Assembly: GCA_031292095.1 (NCBI GenBank)
Contig: JARLHU010000234.1
Coordinates: 1-64,000, forward strand
DNA length: 64,000 nucleotides
Origin: Desulfosporosinus sp.
Lineage (GTDB): Bacteria; Bacillota; Desulfitobacteriia; Desulfitobacteriales; Desulfitobacteriaceae
Direction of reading: 5' to 3'
The translations under genes and the position numbers were made by a program. Of the stretch, positions 10,078 through 19,449 are shown in pieces; position 1 is the first letter of the stretch; each line of letters begins with the position of its first letter. The notes under the pieces were generated by a model. The model ran no database searches and was not told where the DNA came from. It saw nothing but the letters and a program-made list of their open reading frames with translations.

Positions 10078-10121
10078 GGTAATGTAGACCGTACATGTCT
10101 TCAGCTAATCCTGTTATACGC

Positions 10122-10418
10122 TTAATAATTTGGATTTATCCAGAACCTTACAAACTCCATAAGCCTTTTCCCTTCAGATGTAAGTATTTTTCCTTTGCCA
10201 TGACACTCTCTGCAAACAAAAAACATGGATTCAGTTGGTTGATCAGGAGCCATCTTTTCAACATTGGTTATTTGCTCTCGGGTCTCCAAGGTTCGAAACG
10301 AATCTTTTAGACCGCTATGCATGGCCCAGAACTGCAACCATGTGGGGTTCTCGGTCCTGCCGAGGCCGTAACACTTTGGGCATTGTTTATCAAGAACATC
10401 AAGGTCAATCATATTCAA
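10122..10418 (-). CDS. Small hypothetical protein with two CxxCxGxG (DnaJ-type zinc-binding) motifs
   Basis: CPKCYGLG ... CRECHGKG. Confidence 0.6.
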   Translation of the reverse strand: MNMIDLDVLDKQCPKCYGLGRTENPTWLQFWAMHSGLKDSFRTLETREQITNVEKMAPDQPTESMFFVCRECHGKGKILTSEGKRLMEFVRFWINPNY

Positions 10419-10550
10419 CCTCCGTTCAACTGATTTCGTTAATAGATTTTATTACGGGTAATGTTGGAAGAGAATTAAATCATGGGGCATTATGGAAATT
10501 TAATTCAATATTTTCACTTTTTCATTTCTATAAAATCCCGCATACTAAAC

Positions 10551-10636
10551 CGAATTATGAACATAATATCCCTCGTAAAATCTCTCGTCCTACCTTTTTG
10601 CTCTCCCCGGAAACGGTGGGGGCCTTCTTTATTTTG
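10551..10636 (+). repeat. Dispersed repeat copy ending in gctctccccg-gaaa-cggtgggggc + ttctttatttt hairpin
   Basis: Shares actaaaccgaatta...ataatatccc and terminal hairpin. Confidence 0.6.
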
Positions 10637-10893
10637 CAAGGAACAAGTTAATCTAATCACACGGCATCTTTGAGTGTCTATGAAAACATGATGAGTGAGA
10701 GATATGTACGGTCGCGATGAACATCAAATGCACAAAACTGTCAAGAATAGAACCCAATAGGTTTATCTCCTAAGTAGGATTAAGAATCACCATTAATGGA
10801 CAAGCAGCATAATTTACGAATAAGGAAAGGACTTAATTGAAGAGGACTAAAGAGTTCGTTTTGAACATTTAGAAAGGAAGACGTCCGTTATTT

Positions 10894-11391
10894 ATGAAGG
10901 ATGAAGTAAAGAGAAACCCCATATACAACGAGCAAATCAGCAAAAAACAGGAAAAACCAGTTGGGGAAAGACTTTCGGACAAGGTGGCTAAGGTATACGG
11001 AAGTTGGAAATTTATCCTCACGGTATCCGCGGTCTTTTTGCTTTGGATTATCTGGAATAGTGTTCAGTTCCTCCCACATTTTGATCCGTTTCCGTTCATA
11101 CTGCTTAATTTATTTTTGTCCTTTATTGCAGGGTATACTGGTTCATTCCTGCAAATGTCAGCAAACCGACAAGCGGCTAGGGATAGGGATATATTTGAGC
11201 ACAATTATGAAATCAGTAAACTGGCGGAAACAGAGAATCAGCATATTCAAAAAGACATTGATGAAATAAAAAGTATGTTAAAGGGAGATTTTAAAGGCCC
11301 AGAAACTCTTGATCCAGGCGCAGTTGGTAACCACTTGCAAGCAGATTCAGCTACGTGTATAAGTAAAAATACTACAAGGCCTCAAGCTTAA
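10894..11391 (+). CDS. DUF1003 domain membrane protein
   Basis: GERLSDKVAKVYGSWKFILTVSAVFLLWIIWNSVQFLPHFDPFPFILLNLFLSFIAGYTGSFLQMSANRQAARDRDIFEHNYEI. Confidence 0.85.
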   Translation: MKDEVKRNPIYNEQISKKQEKPVGERLSDKVAKVYGSWKFILTVSAVFLLWIIWNSVQFLPHFDPFPFILLNLFLSFIAGYTGSFLQMSANRQAARDRDIFEHNYEISKLAETENQHIQKDIDEIKSMLKGDFKGPETLDPGAVGNHLQADSATCISKNTTRPQA

Positions 11392-11415
11392 CTCCTGAGG
11401 TCTTTTTGTTTTTGA
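11378..11415 (+). terminator. Terminator after DUF1003 gene (gcctca...ctgaggtctttttgttttt)
   Basis: Stem plus T-run. Confidence 0.6.
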
Positions 11416-11716
11416 GCAAAAATCTTACAAGGAGGGCATTTTATTTGTACGGTTTATTAGCCAAGGAAGGTTTGTAAATTTCTGACCGTCCCAACGCTGC
11501 CTTTAAAGCAGTCTCGGACACCCGGCAACTTCTTGAATTGATGTTGCCGGATTCGGTGTCCGCTTGAATTTCCCCAATCTACAGGCTCCTTAATGGTCAT
11601 CCCACCCGTCAATGTCGGTTGCGTGGTAAACAATACTTAGGCCACCTGTTTGAGATAAGGCGGCCTGGCTGAAATAACTGAAAGGATGTTAAGGGATTCG
11701 TTATCTGCGTAAGGGT

Positions 11717-11977
11717 TCAATGCAAAGTTTTTTCCCATTCCTGCCGCGCACGTTCTAAGACTTGCACCATTGCAGGGTTTCCGATCTCGCTTTCTTCCTC
11801 CGCTAACATATATTCTGAAAGGAAAGACTCTTTCACAATGCCATAAAAGTTATCATATAGTTCTATTTTCTTAGCTAAACCCATATTTCGGAACTGACGA
11901 GAGCTTATTAATTCAAGAATCACCTCGGGAAAGGTCGTTCGTAAATCAAGTTCCCGCCTAAGTATATAGTCATCCAT
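11717..11977 (-). CDS. Hypothetical protein
   Basis: 86 aa ORF, RBS aaggaggg. Confidence 0.5.
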   Translation of the reverse strand: MDDYILRRELDLRTTFPEVILELISSRQFRNMGLAKKIELYDNFYGIVKESFLSEYMLAEEESEIGNPAMVQVLERARQEWEKTLH

Positions 11978-12089
11978 GTTAAAACCCTCCTTGGTTTCAT
12001 CTTTACCACTTTGGGGAACACCTTTACACCTAAATGAAAAACTGAAATCAAATGCTGGAATTAAGTTGAGCTATTGATCAGCATTTCGC

Positions 12090-12120
12090 TAAAAACCCGC
12101 TATCCAAGAGCGGGCTTTTA
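12090..12120 (-). terminator. Terminator of the minus-strand XRE/membrane operon (agcccgctcttggatagcgggtttttagc)
   Basis: Stem-loop followed by T-run on minus strand. Confidence 0.6.
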
Positions 12121-12126
12121 CTTTTC

Positions 12127-12393
12127 TTAAGGTAACGGGTGTCCATAATGAGGGAAGTATGGGTACATGGAGTCCACCATCCCTAAGAAAAAAATAAAAA
12201 GCGTAATGATCAAAAGTATGATCGTTATGATCCGTAATTTTTTAAGTTGTATGCCTTTTTGGCGAAATAGCTTAAGAATTAAGTAGCCAATGAAAACTAC
12301 GACCGCTTGGACAACATTTTTTGGATTAGCAGCAAGTCCTAAGACACCATCTTTTTCAACCCACATGATGGCAATCCTCAGGAAGCTTGTCAT
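12127..12393 (-). CDS. Small hypothetical membrane protein
   Basis: Two hydrophobic segments; overlaps upstream ORF end. Confidence 0.5.
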   Translation of the reverse strand: MTSFLRIAIMWVEKDGVLGLAANPKNVVQAVVVFIGYLILKLFRQKGIQLKKLRIITIILLIITLFIFFLGMVDSMYPYFPHYGHPLP

Positions 12394-12556
12394 CGCGGTA
12401 AACTTCCATGAAAAACTTACCCACGAGCCAGAGCAAGATTAAGGCTCCAAAAATTACACCATCACTAAAATCAAAGGAATCTTTAATTTTTATAGCAGTA
12501 TTGTACCCAAAGGTGCGCTCCAGAAACTGCATTACATTAGAAAGTAGGATTTCCAT
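12356..12556 (-). CDS. Small hypothetical membrane-anchored protein
   Basis: SDGVIFGALILLWLVGKFFMEVYRDDK; abuts regulator gene. Confidence 0.5.
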   Translation of the reverse strand: MEILLSNVMQFLERTFGYNTAIKIKDSFDFSDGVIFGALILLWLVGKFFMEVYRDDKLPEDCHHVG

Positions 12557-12987
12557 TATGATTCTCCCTCATCTTTTTTCTCTTGTGCCAACTTTTTAGC
12601 AAACCTTAGATATGTCTTGTAAATCTCATCGTACAACTCTTCTTTTTTTTCGTCAGTGAGCTTAGTATTTCGGCTGATCTCCCTTAAAGTCCTTTGGAGT
12701 GTGGCGTTATTTTGTATCTCATCTTTGGCGAGCATCGGAACTTTTCCCCATAACTTAAACAATTCGTCTTCGTCAATCTCATAATAGTCGGCTAAAACCC
12801 CCATAAATCGATCTGAGGGCATTTTCCCGCGCTCTATATCCGACAGATAGGCTGAGGACACGGAGAGCTCCTTACTAAGTGCTGCCAAGGTGCGGTTGCC
12901 GCGAAGTTGTTTAAGATACTGACCAGCGTCAAATTGCCTGAGCAATTGAATCCTTTCTGGATTCTCAAGGTTGGGCTTTATATCCAT
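12556..12987 (-). CDS. XRE-family HTH transcriptional regulator
   Basis: LKQLRGNRTLAALSKELSVSSAYLSDIERGKMPSDRFMGVLADYYEID; RBS ggaggaa before ATG at 12987. Confidence 0.85.
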   Translation of the reverse strand: MDIKPNLENPERIQLLRQFDAGQYLKQLRGNRTLAALSKELSVSSAYLSDIERGKMPSDRFMGVLADYYEIDEDELFKLWGKVPMLAKDEIQNNATLQRTLREISRNTKLTDEKKEELYDEIYKTYLRFAKKLAQEKKDEGES

Positions 12988-13375
12988 AATTTCCTCCAAT
13001 AAACTACATATTTTAGACAAGTTTAAGTGTATTATCAATCTTGTAAACAAGTAAGGCGGTAACGAATTAATACTGAAGAACAAATCCAGCGGAATAGATA
13101 GACACCGTGAAAAAAATCCGGCGTGTTAACAAATCTGGCTGATATTATCTTGTGCTTTTAGTGTCTGAAATACTCTAAAAAAGGTAAAAAATTGTGAATT
13201 TGTTTTTGCCGATTATACCGGAGTTTGATTGGACGAAACACAGACAGCAAAAAAAGAAAGCCAGTTGCTCATGCTCAGATAGTGGTAGTGAAGGGTCTAA
13301 AGATGCCATAATCCAAGGTCAAATTGGTTGGAGCAAAATCCTCGATTCTTTATTACGGGGGGAGAGAATTATGTT

Positions 13376-13510
13376 ATGCCAAAACAGATCAAATGTCCCA
13401 TTTGTAATAAACGTTTACTTGATATACAGAGGAAATCAACCGGTCAGATAGCTATAAAATGCACACACTGCAAGCAGATTGCTTATATCAAACTAAATAG
13501 TTACACCTAA
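13376..13510 (+). CDS. Small zinc-ribbon (Com-like) protein
   Basis: MPKQIKCPICNKRLLDIQRKSTGQIAIKCTHCKQIAYIKLNSYT; ggggggagag RBS. Confidence 0.6.
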   Translation: MPKQIKCPICNKRLLDIQRKSTGQIAIKCTHCKQIAYIKLNSYT

Positions 13511-13542
13511 ATTATACCGAGCAAGAGGAGTAGAACGTACTA

Positions 13543-13596
13543 CCTAATAGCCGGATAATTGCCAAGAAATTGGCGATTATCCGGCTATTTTTTTGC
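13543..13596 (+). terminator. atagccggataat-tgccaagaaattggcg-attatccggctat + TTTTTTT
   Basis: Long stem, T7 tail. Confidence 0.8.
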
Positions 13597-13619
13597 GAAA
13601 AAAGCTGGGGGGTAAGGGG

Positions 13620-14027
13620 ATGGATTTTATTATCAAGTTACCAGACGGTAAAAAGGTAGCAGTAAGTGAAGAGGTATATAGAGCGTATAAAAGACCGCAA
13701 TGGCGTGAGGAGTATCACGAAGAGAAGGAGAAAGCGCGACACATACCTTATGACAAACTTATTGAATCTGACTATCAACTCAAAAAACATCGTTTCACAC
13801 TCAGCGTGAGTGCTGAGGAACTTGCTAGAGATGTCATTGCGCTTGAGAAATTACGCTATGCGTTGGAAGAGCTCACAGCCGATGAACGTGAGTTGGTGGA
13901 GGAACTATATTTTAAACAAAATAGTGAACGAGAATACGAGAAAAGTACTGGTGTACCAAGAAAAACAGTTGCGTATCGAAGGGAGAAGATATTAGCGAAA
14001 CTCAGAAAATTGATGGATAACAAATAA
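13620..14027 (+). CDS. Sigma-70 region 4-like / mobile-element regulator
   Basis: LEELTADERELVEELYFKQNSEREYEKSTGVPRKTVAYRREKILAKLRKLM. Confidence 0.65.
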   Translation: MDFIIKLPDGKKVAVSEEVYRAYKRPQWREEYHEEKEKARHIPYDKLIESDYQLKKHRFTLSVSAEELARDVIALEKLRYALEELTADERELVEELYFKQNSEREYEKSTGVPRKTVAYRREKILAKLRKLMDNK

Positions 14028-14450
14028 ATTAATAAGTGCTTAGATTTTACCAAGTAATTTTTTAATCAGACTATGTTAATCCCCTGCAGTAGCTAGTGAA
14101 AGTGCTATTTCATACAAAAGGCGTTTGAATAATATTTGTAAAACTAAGCAAAAAACCTTCAAGTAGTATAAATTTACCAAGCCATTTTTTCGCCCACTTG
14201 CCACACTTTTTTCCTTTAGATAATGAGAGGACTTTTTTCAACAAACAGGAGGTGAAAATTTTGGACAAAATAGAGCTCGAAAAAGAACTCTCATTAAAGA
14301 GAGTACCCCGATGCACTCCAATTTTGTATGCAAGCGAATTTTAGGTAATGCTCTGTCCCTGCCATTTAAACTCACTACGCTTTCATTTGTGAATTGGCGA
14401 AGAAACCCGGCTGTGATCTTATTTTCAGCTGGCATACAGAGCGAACGGAG

Positions 14451-14754
14451 ATGAATCTTATTAAATTAGTTTATATATGTTCGCCACTGCGAGGCGACAT
14501 CGAACGAAATATTCGTTAAAGCGCAGGGATATTGCCGATTTGCTGCAACGCAAGGAGTTGTGCCACTCGCGTCTCATATCATATTCACCCAGTTTCTAGA
14601 CGATGAGATTTCGGAAAAACGTGCACAAAGACTTCTAATGTTATTGGCGCTTTAAAGCATCGTAGTGAGTTATATGTCTTTGAGAAAGGGCTCTGAAGGA
14701 ATGTTGGGTGAAATAGAAGCAGTAGAGCGACTCGAAATCCCATTTCAATACTAA
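14451..14754 (+). pseudogene. DUF4406/DUF7768-like (nucleoside deoxyribosyltransferase-like) gene with two frameshifts
   Basis: MNLIKLVYICSPLRGDIERNIR | KAQGYCRFAATQGVVPLASHIIFTQFLDDEISEKRAQRLLML | LKHRSELYVFEKGSEGMLGEIEAVERLEIPFQY*. Confidence 0.75.
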
Positions 14755-14786
14755 CAGCGAGCGATGCGTAAGGAGAGAAAAGTCTC

Positions 14787-15101
14787 ATGAGTGATGATTC
14801 AGAAGTGATCGACCTCCTTCGGCAAGTGGAATTCAAGGGAGGACCAATGAATAGGAGCATTGAATGTTATTTGAGCATCAAGGAATTGAGTAAATATTTG
14901 CAGATAAATCATGCTAAAGCAAGAGGCCTTGCAAAGGATCCCAGCTTTCCCAAAATCATATTTGGAGAAAGAAAAGTTTTTCCTAAGGATCAGGTATTGG
15001 CATGGATGGATAAAAGGTCATTGCGCGTAAAGGAGTCTTTATCGGGAAAAGTTGAGGAAACCTCTGAGATGCAGTATAATACGGAAAGTGCACGTGTATA
15101 G
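14787..15101 (+). CDS. Excisionase/HTH-domain DNA-binding protein (alternative start 14847)
   Basis: YLSIKELSKYLQINHAKARGLAKDPSFPKIIFGERKVFPKDQVLAWMDKRS. Confidence 0.65.
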   Translation: MSDDSEVIDLLRQVEFKGGPMNRSIECYLSIKELSKYLQINHAKARGLAKDPSFPKIIFGERKVFPKDQVLAWMDKRSLRVKESLSGKVEETSEMQYNTESARV

Positions 15102-15158
15102 TTACGTGTATAGTTACGCGATAAAAAAACTATAAAGTTCTTTAACAAAAATCAAAAA

Positions 15159-15181
15159 AGGCACCACTTACCATGGTGCCT
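15159..15181 (-). terminator. aggcacca-cttacca-tggtgcct hairpin with T-run on minus strand
   Basis: Perfect 8-bp stem; minus-strand reading continues TTTTTTGATTTTTG. Confidence 0.6.
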
Positions 15182-15236
15182 CAAACCCGCATAGATAGGG
15201 TGTTTTAAGGTAAAAAGTTACGGTTCAACGATGACA

Positions 15237-15290
15237 ACCATGTCCTTCACACGGATGAGGCCACTGGTTCGAGACCAGTATCGCCCACCA
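15237..15290 (+). repeat. 3' fragment of a tRNA-Val(CAC) gene: anticodon arm, variable loop, T-arm, 3' acceptor strand and CCA; putative attachment-site scar
   Basis: TGTCC-TTCACAC-GGATG, AGGCC, ACTGG-TTCGAGA-CCAGT, ATCGCCC-A-CCA; expected 5' acceptor (GGGCGAT) and D-arm absent upstream. Confidence 0.75.
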
Positions 15291-15448
15291 AATAAAGTTT
15301 GAATCGTATTAAGATAAATGCTGAAAGCCTTGGTACTGGTGTACTTAAAATCGTAAAATCGTGGGACTGAACTACAAAGCAGTTCAATGCCTACTAATAT
15401 TCGTTATTAGCTGTTAGTATTCGGTCAAGATAATCTCAGTTGCCGTAG

Positions 15449-15492
15449 TTACTAAAAATACTCATCCTTTTACAGGGTGAGTATTTTATATT
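15449..15492. terminator. aaaatactcatcc-ttttaca-gggtgagtatttt hairpin
   Basis: Inverted repeat, A/T-flanked. Confidence 0.6.
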
Positions 15493-15637
15493 AGCGGATT
15501 TTGTAGATATAGGCAGGAACATTTAGACGATTTGTAGAAGGTTATGGTATTATCATAAAATTCAGAAAGATAGTTTGTGAGGGAACGAGAATCTCGGGGA
15601 TAGAGCATCAGTGAAAAAAGAAAACGGAGGAGATTAT

Positions 15638-16630
15638 GTGAAGAGAGCCATCATGCTGGTTATAACAGCTTTTTTGGTCGCACTATCCTTAGTTGGATGC
15701 AATAAAGTCGTTTTCAATAGTACCGACAAAACCAGCTTAGAGGGTAAGGCTCAGCAAGTCAACAATTCTAACTCAGCGAGTAAGAAGACGATTGCTCTAG
15801 TTATGAAAACGTTGACCAATCCCTTCTTTATAGAGATGGAGAAAGGAGCACGCAAAGCTGAAAATGAGTTCGGTATTAATTTGATTGTGAAAACTGGAGC
15901 GAAGGAGACGTCTATCGAGCAACAGATTGCCATCGTAGAGGAACTTATTAACTCGAAGGTGGATGCAATCGTCATTGCACCCGGAAGTTCGACGGATTTG
16001 ATCCCAGTTCTAAAAAAAGCACAAGATGCGAATATCCAAATTGTCAACGTTGATAACAAGTTGGACCCGACATTTTCAGCGAAAATGGGCTTGAAGGGTG
16101 TACCGTTTATAAGTGTTGACAACGCTGAGGGGGCTTATAAATCTGCCAAATATATCAGCGATAAAATTACCAAGCCGACCAAGGTGGCAATCCTCGAAGG
16201 GATCCGTGGCGCTGATAATGCAGAGCAACGCAAAGAAGGAGCGTTAAAGGCTTTTAAAGAAAATCCGAATCTTCAAGTTGTGGACAGTGAAACAGCTGAT
16301 TGGGAAATTGATGAAGCTTATGATGTTACGAAAGCAATGTTTGTCAAACACCCTGATATTGGGGCAATCTTCTGTGCCAACGATATGATGGCTTTAGGAA
16401 CGATACAGTATCTTGATAAATCGAACCACAACAATGTACTGGTTGCAGGGTTTGACGATTTAGATGAAGCCGAACGTGCGATTAAGTCAGGAAAAATGCA
16501 GGTAACAATCAACCAACAGGCCGATATACAAGGTTATACCGGAGTAAAATATGCTTATGAAATGTTGGGTGGAACGAAACAACCCCCTGAAACGATTATT
16601 GACGTCAAAGTGGTCACATCGGCTCATTAA
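15638..16630 (+). CDS. Sugar ABC transporter-type substrate-binding lipoprotein (RbsB-like)
   Basis: Lipobox LSLVGC; KTIALVMKTLTNPFFIEMEKGARKAENEFG...AIVIAPGSSTDLIPVLKKAQDANIQIVNVDNK; RBS ggaggag before GTG 15638. Confidence 0.85.
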   Translation: MKRAIMLVITAFLVALSLVGCNKVVFNSTDKTSLEGKAQQVNNSNSASKKTIALVMKTLTNPFFIEMEKGARKAENEFGINLIVKTGAKETSIEQQIAIVEELINSKVDAIVIAPGSSTDLIPVLKKAQDANIQIVNVDNKLDPTFSAKMGLKGVPFISVDNAEGAYKSAKYISDKITKPTKVAILEGIRGADNAEQRKEGALKAFKENPNLQVVDSETADWEIDEAYDVTKAMFVKHPDIGAIFCANDMMALGTIQYLDKSNHNNVLVAGFDDLDEAERAIKSGKMQVTINQQADIQGYTGVKYAYEMLGGTKQPPETIIDVKVVTSAH

Positions 16631-16672
16631 CCAGAAGGTCTTGAGTGATCCTCACTCCGAAAGGATTGTTCT

Positions 16673-19429
16673 ATGTTGCATAAAGGATCGATCAAGCTGA
16701 ACATAACTCAAAAACTGCTTATTTATATACTGTTAGCCTGTGTGGTTCCTCTGGCCTTCTTTGGCAGGATGTCCTATGACAAGGCAAAGCTGAACTTACA
16801 GAACGAGATCAATAAATCTTCGGTGTACACTATGCAGGAAAAACAACGTCAGTTAGAGATCATTATGGAAGAGGTCGAAGGGTTGATAGCCAACCTTTCA
16901 AGTATAGAAGATATCAAAGCTGTGTTGGCAAATAATGAGAATGGCAGCACTGATTTCGAACGATTGGCTACTCAAGCTAAAATTGGGTATTTGCTGAGCA
17001 ATTTTACGAATCTTAAAGGGCTGATCTCGATTGATATCTACTCCTTAAAAGGTGAGCACTATCATGTAGGGGATACCTTGGACGTACAGGAAATTAATAT
17101 AGAGGCTAAAAACGCTTTATATAATGAGGTGTTGAATTCAGGAAAACCCGTCTTATGGCAAGGTGTTGAAGATAATATTAACCTGAAGTCAAAAAACAAA
17201 AAGGTCATTGTGGTCGGAAAAATTCTAAAAAGCTTGGATCTGAATACTTACACAGAAAAGCCAATCGGCTTGCTGATCATTAATTACGATCTTAATGTTT
17301 TTTATAATCAATTCTCAGATGCAAATCAAGAGACAGAATTTATGATTTTAGATCGTAACAATAGAATAGTATATCATCCGGATCAGTCTAGGATTGGAAG
17401 TATCCCGGATGGAGAATTGCTTAAAAAGATCAACTCCAATTCCAGCAGTTTTAAGGCGAACGTTGAAGGTGAAAGCAAGCTGGTTTATTGGGATAAGTCA
17501 AATAAGAACTCCTGGACTCTTCTGGCACTGATATCGGAACAAAGTATTTCCGATAAGGTTCAAAATATTAGAATCAATAATGCTGTGTTCTTAAGTATTT
17601 CTTTTTTCTTCGTATTAATATTTGCCCTTGTCATTTCCAAAAGAATAGTCGGGCCCATTAAGAAGATTACGAACTCTTTCCGGGAAATTCAAGAGGGTAC
17701 GATCAACTTTGAGACGCGTTTGCAAGTAACGTCCGATGACGAAATTGGCGATTTATGTAATTGGTTCAATGAATTTATCCAAGGTCTCGAATTTAAACGA
17801 AAGACAGAACTGGAATTAAGGCAAGCCAAGGAAGCAGCTGAGGCTGCAGTTATTGCTAAAAGTCAGTTTCTGGCGAACATGTCCCATGAAATAAGGACAC
17901 CGATGAATGGGATCGTCGGTTTTATCGAACTACTTTCTCAGATGCCTTTGGAAAGGGAACAAGCAAGTTATTTGACCGAGATTAAGGCCTCGACAGATGC
18001 GCTACTATTATTAATTAATGAGATCTTGGATTATTCAAAAATTGAAGCCGGGATGTTATTGATTGAGACGATTCCGTACAATCTGCATACGCTTGTGGAA
18101 GACGTGGTTTCTTTATTTTCACCAAAAGCGCACGGCAAGGGTATTGAAATTATTTCATACATAGCGACAGGTGTTCCAAGTGAGGTTACGGGGGATCCTG
18201 GCAGACTTAGACAAGTCTTAATGAACATCATAGGCAACGCTGTCAAATTCACAGATGCAGGCGAAGTAGAGATCAGAGTAAAGTTATTGCAAGAAAGCAA
18301 CGAAAACGTGCAGTTACAGTTTGAAATTCAGGATACCGGTATCGGGATCTCCGCGGAAACTAAGGAAAAGTTGTTCCAAGTTTTTATGCAAGCTGATGCG
18401 TCGACAACACGAAAGTATGAAGGAACGGGCCTTGGTCTTGCAATTTCCAAAAAAATCATCGAGCTAATGGGTGGTAAGATTGATGTTATCAGTGCGCCGG
18501 ATCAAGGCAGCACCTTCATCCTTACGTTAGAACTGGAAAAAAGGCAACCTGACGACCAGGAACAGAAATATAAGCTCCCTAAGCCCGAGAACCTGGATAC
18601 TTTAACCGTCATGATCGTCGATGATAATGAAAGCAATCGAATGATCTTTCGCGAATATCTCGGTGAGACCGGGTGCCGGGTGATAACCGCTAGTGATGGC
18701 GTTGAAGGGCTCGGAATGCTTGCTAGGCTAGCAACTGAAACTTTACCTCAAATTGTCCTTGTGGACTACATGATGCCTGGATTGAATGGTTATGAATTTG
18801 CAGAACAACTTTTGCAGGATAAAAGGTATAAGGAGCTGAGGCTGATTTTGATTACCTCCGCTGCCCAGAAAGGAGATGCCAAGTTAGCCCAAACGATTGG
18901 ATTCTCTGGATATCTTTCAAAGCCTGTAAGAAAAAGGGAGTTAATTGACGTTATCTCTGGCGTGGTCGCTTTAGAACCTCGAGAGAAAATGGTAAATTTA
19001 ATAACGAGACATTCGATGATCGAAGAGCATCGGTTAGTGAAAAATATTAGAATCCTGCTCGTTGAAGACATGGTATCTAATCAACGCTTAGAGATGATCA
19101 TGTTAAAAAAACTTGGCTATTCCGTGGACCTAGCTACCAATGGAAAACAAGCTGTCGAGATCTGCAATACAGAAAAATACCAGATTATTTTAATGGATTG
19201 TCAAATGCCTGTAATGGACGGCTATGAAGCGACCGCACAAATCAGGAGGACGAGTTTAATGAATAGGAACACGACCGTCATTGCGATGACCGCCCATGCC
19301 ATGGAGGGAGATCGAGAAAAATGTCTCGAGGCCGGCATGGACGACTATATTAGCAAACCGATCACTTTGGCAATCCTCGAGGAGACACTTGAGAAATATT
19401 TGAATGGGGTAACTTCCGATACCTTTTAA
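16673..19429 (+). CDS. Hybrid sensor histidine kinase (extracytoplasmic sensor, HAMP, HisKA, HATPase, two REC domains)
   Basis: [57 protein letters not shown] motifs [10 protein letters not shown] and [10 protein letters not shown]. Confidence 0.95.
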   Translation: MLHKGSIKLNITQKLLIYILLACVVPLAFFGRMSYDKAKLNLQNEINKSSVYTMQEKQRQLEIIMEEVEGLIANLSSIEDIKAVLANNENGSTDFERLATQAKIGYLLSNFTNLKGLISIDIYSLKGEHYHVGDTLDVQEINIEAKNALYNEVLNSGKPVLWQGVEDNINLKSKNKKVIVVGKILKSLDLNTYTEKPIGLLIINYDLNVFYNQFSDANQETEFMILDRNNRIVYHPDQSRIGSIPDGELLKKINSNSSSFKANVEGESKLVYWDKSNKNSWTLLALISEQSISDKVQNIRINNAVFLSISFFFVLIFALVISKRIVGPIKKITNSFREIQEGTINFETRLQVTSDDEIGDLCNWFNEFIQGLEFKRKTELELRQAKEAAEAAVIAKSQFLANMSHEIRTPMNGIVGFIELLSQMPLEREQASYLTEIKASTDALLLLINEILDYSKIEAGMLLIETIPYNLHTLVEDVVSLFSPKAHGKGIEIISYIATGVPSEVTGDPGRLRQVLMNIIGNAVKFTDAGEVEIRVKLLQESNENVQLQFEIQDTGIGISAETKEKLFQVFMQADASTTRKYEGTGLGLAISKKIIELMGGKIDVISAPDQGSTFILTLELEKRQPDDQEQKYKLPKPENLDTLTVMIVDDNESNRMIFREYLGETGCRVITASDGVEGLGMLARLATETLPQIVLVDYMMPGLNGYEFAEQLLQDKRYKELRLILITSAAQKGDAKLAQTIGFSGYLSKPVRKRELIDVISGVVALEPREKMVNLITRHSMIEEHRLVKNIRILLVEDMVSNQRLEMIMLKKLGYSVDLATNGKQAVEICNTEKYQIILMDCQMPVMDGYEATAQIRRTSLMNRNTTVIAMTAHAMEGDREKCLEAGMDDYISKPITLAILEETLEKYLNGVTSDTF

Positions 19430-19449
19430 CGTTCGACGGGAGGAATATA

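Noticed and set aside
10095-10673. Plus-strand ORFs 10095-10310, 10235-10651 and 10482-10673
   Set aside because: Antisense to the CxxCxGxG protein or running through the dispersed repeat; no coding character
13194-13451. ORF 13194..13451
   Set aside because: Overlaps the better-supported zinc-ribbon ORF 13376..13510 in another frame; low-complexity translation
15190-15290. Complete tRNA-Val gene
   Set aside because: No 5' acceptor strand or D-arm pairing with the 3' acceptor strand; treated as a fragment
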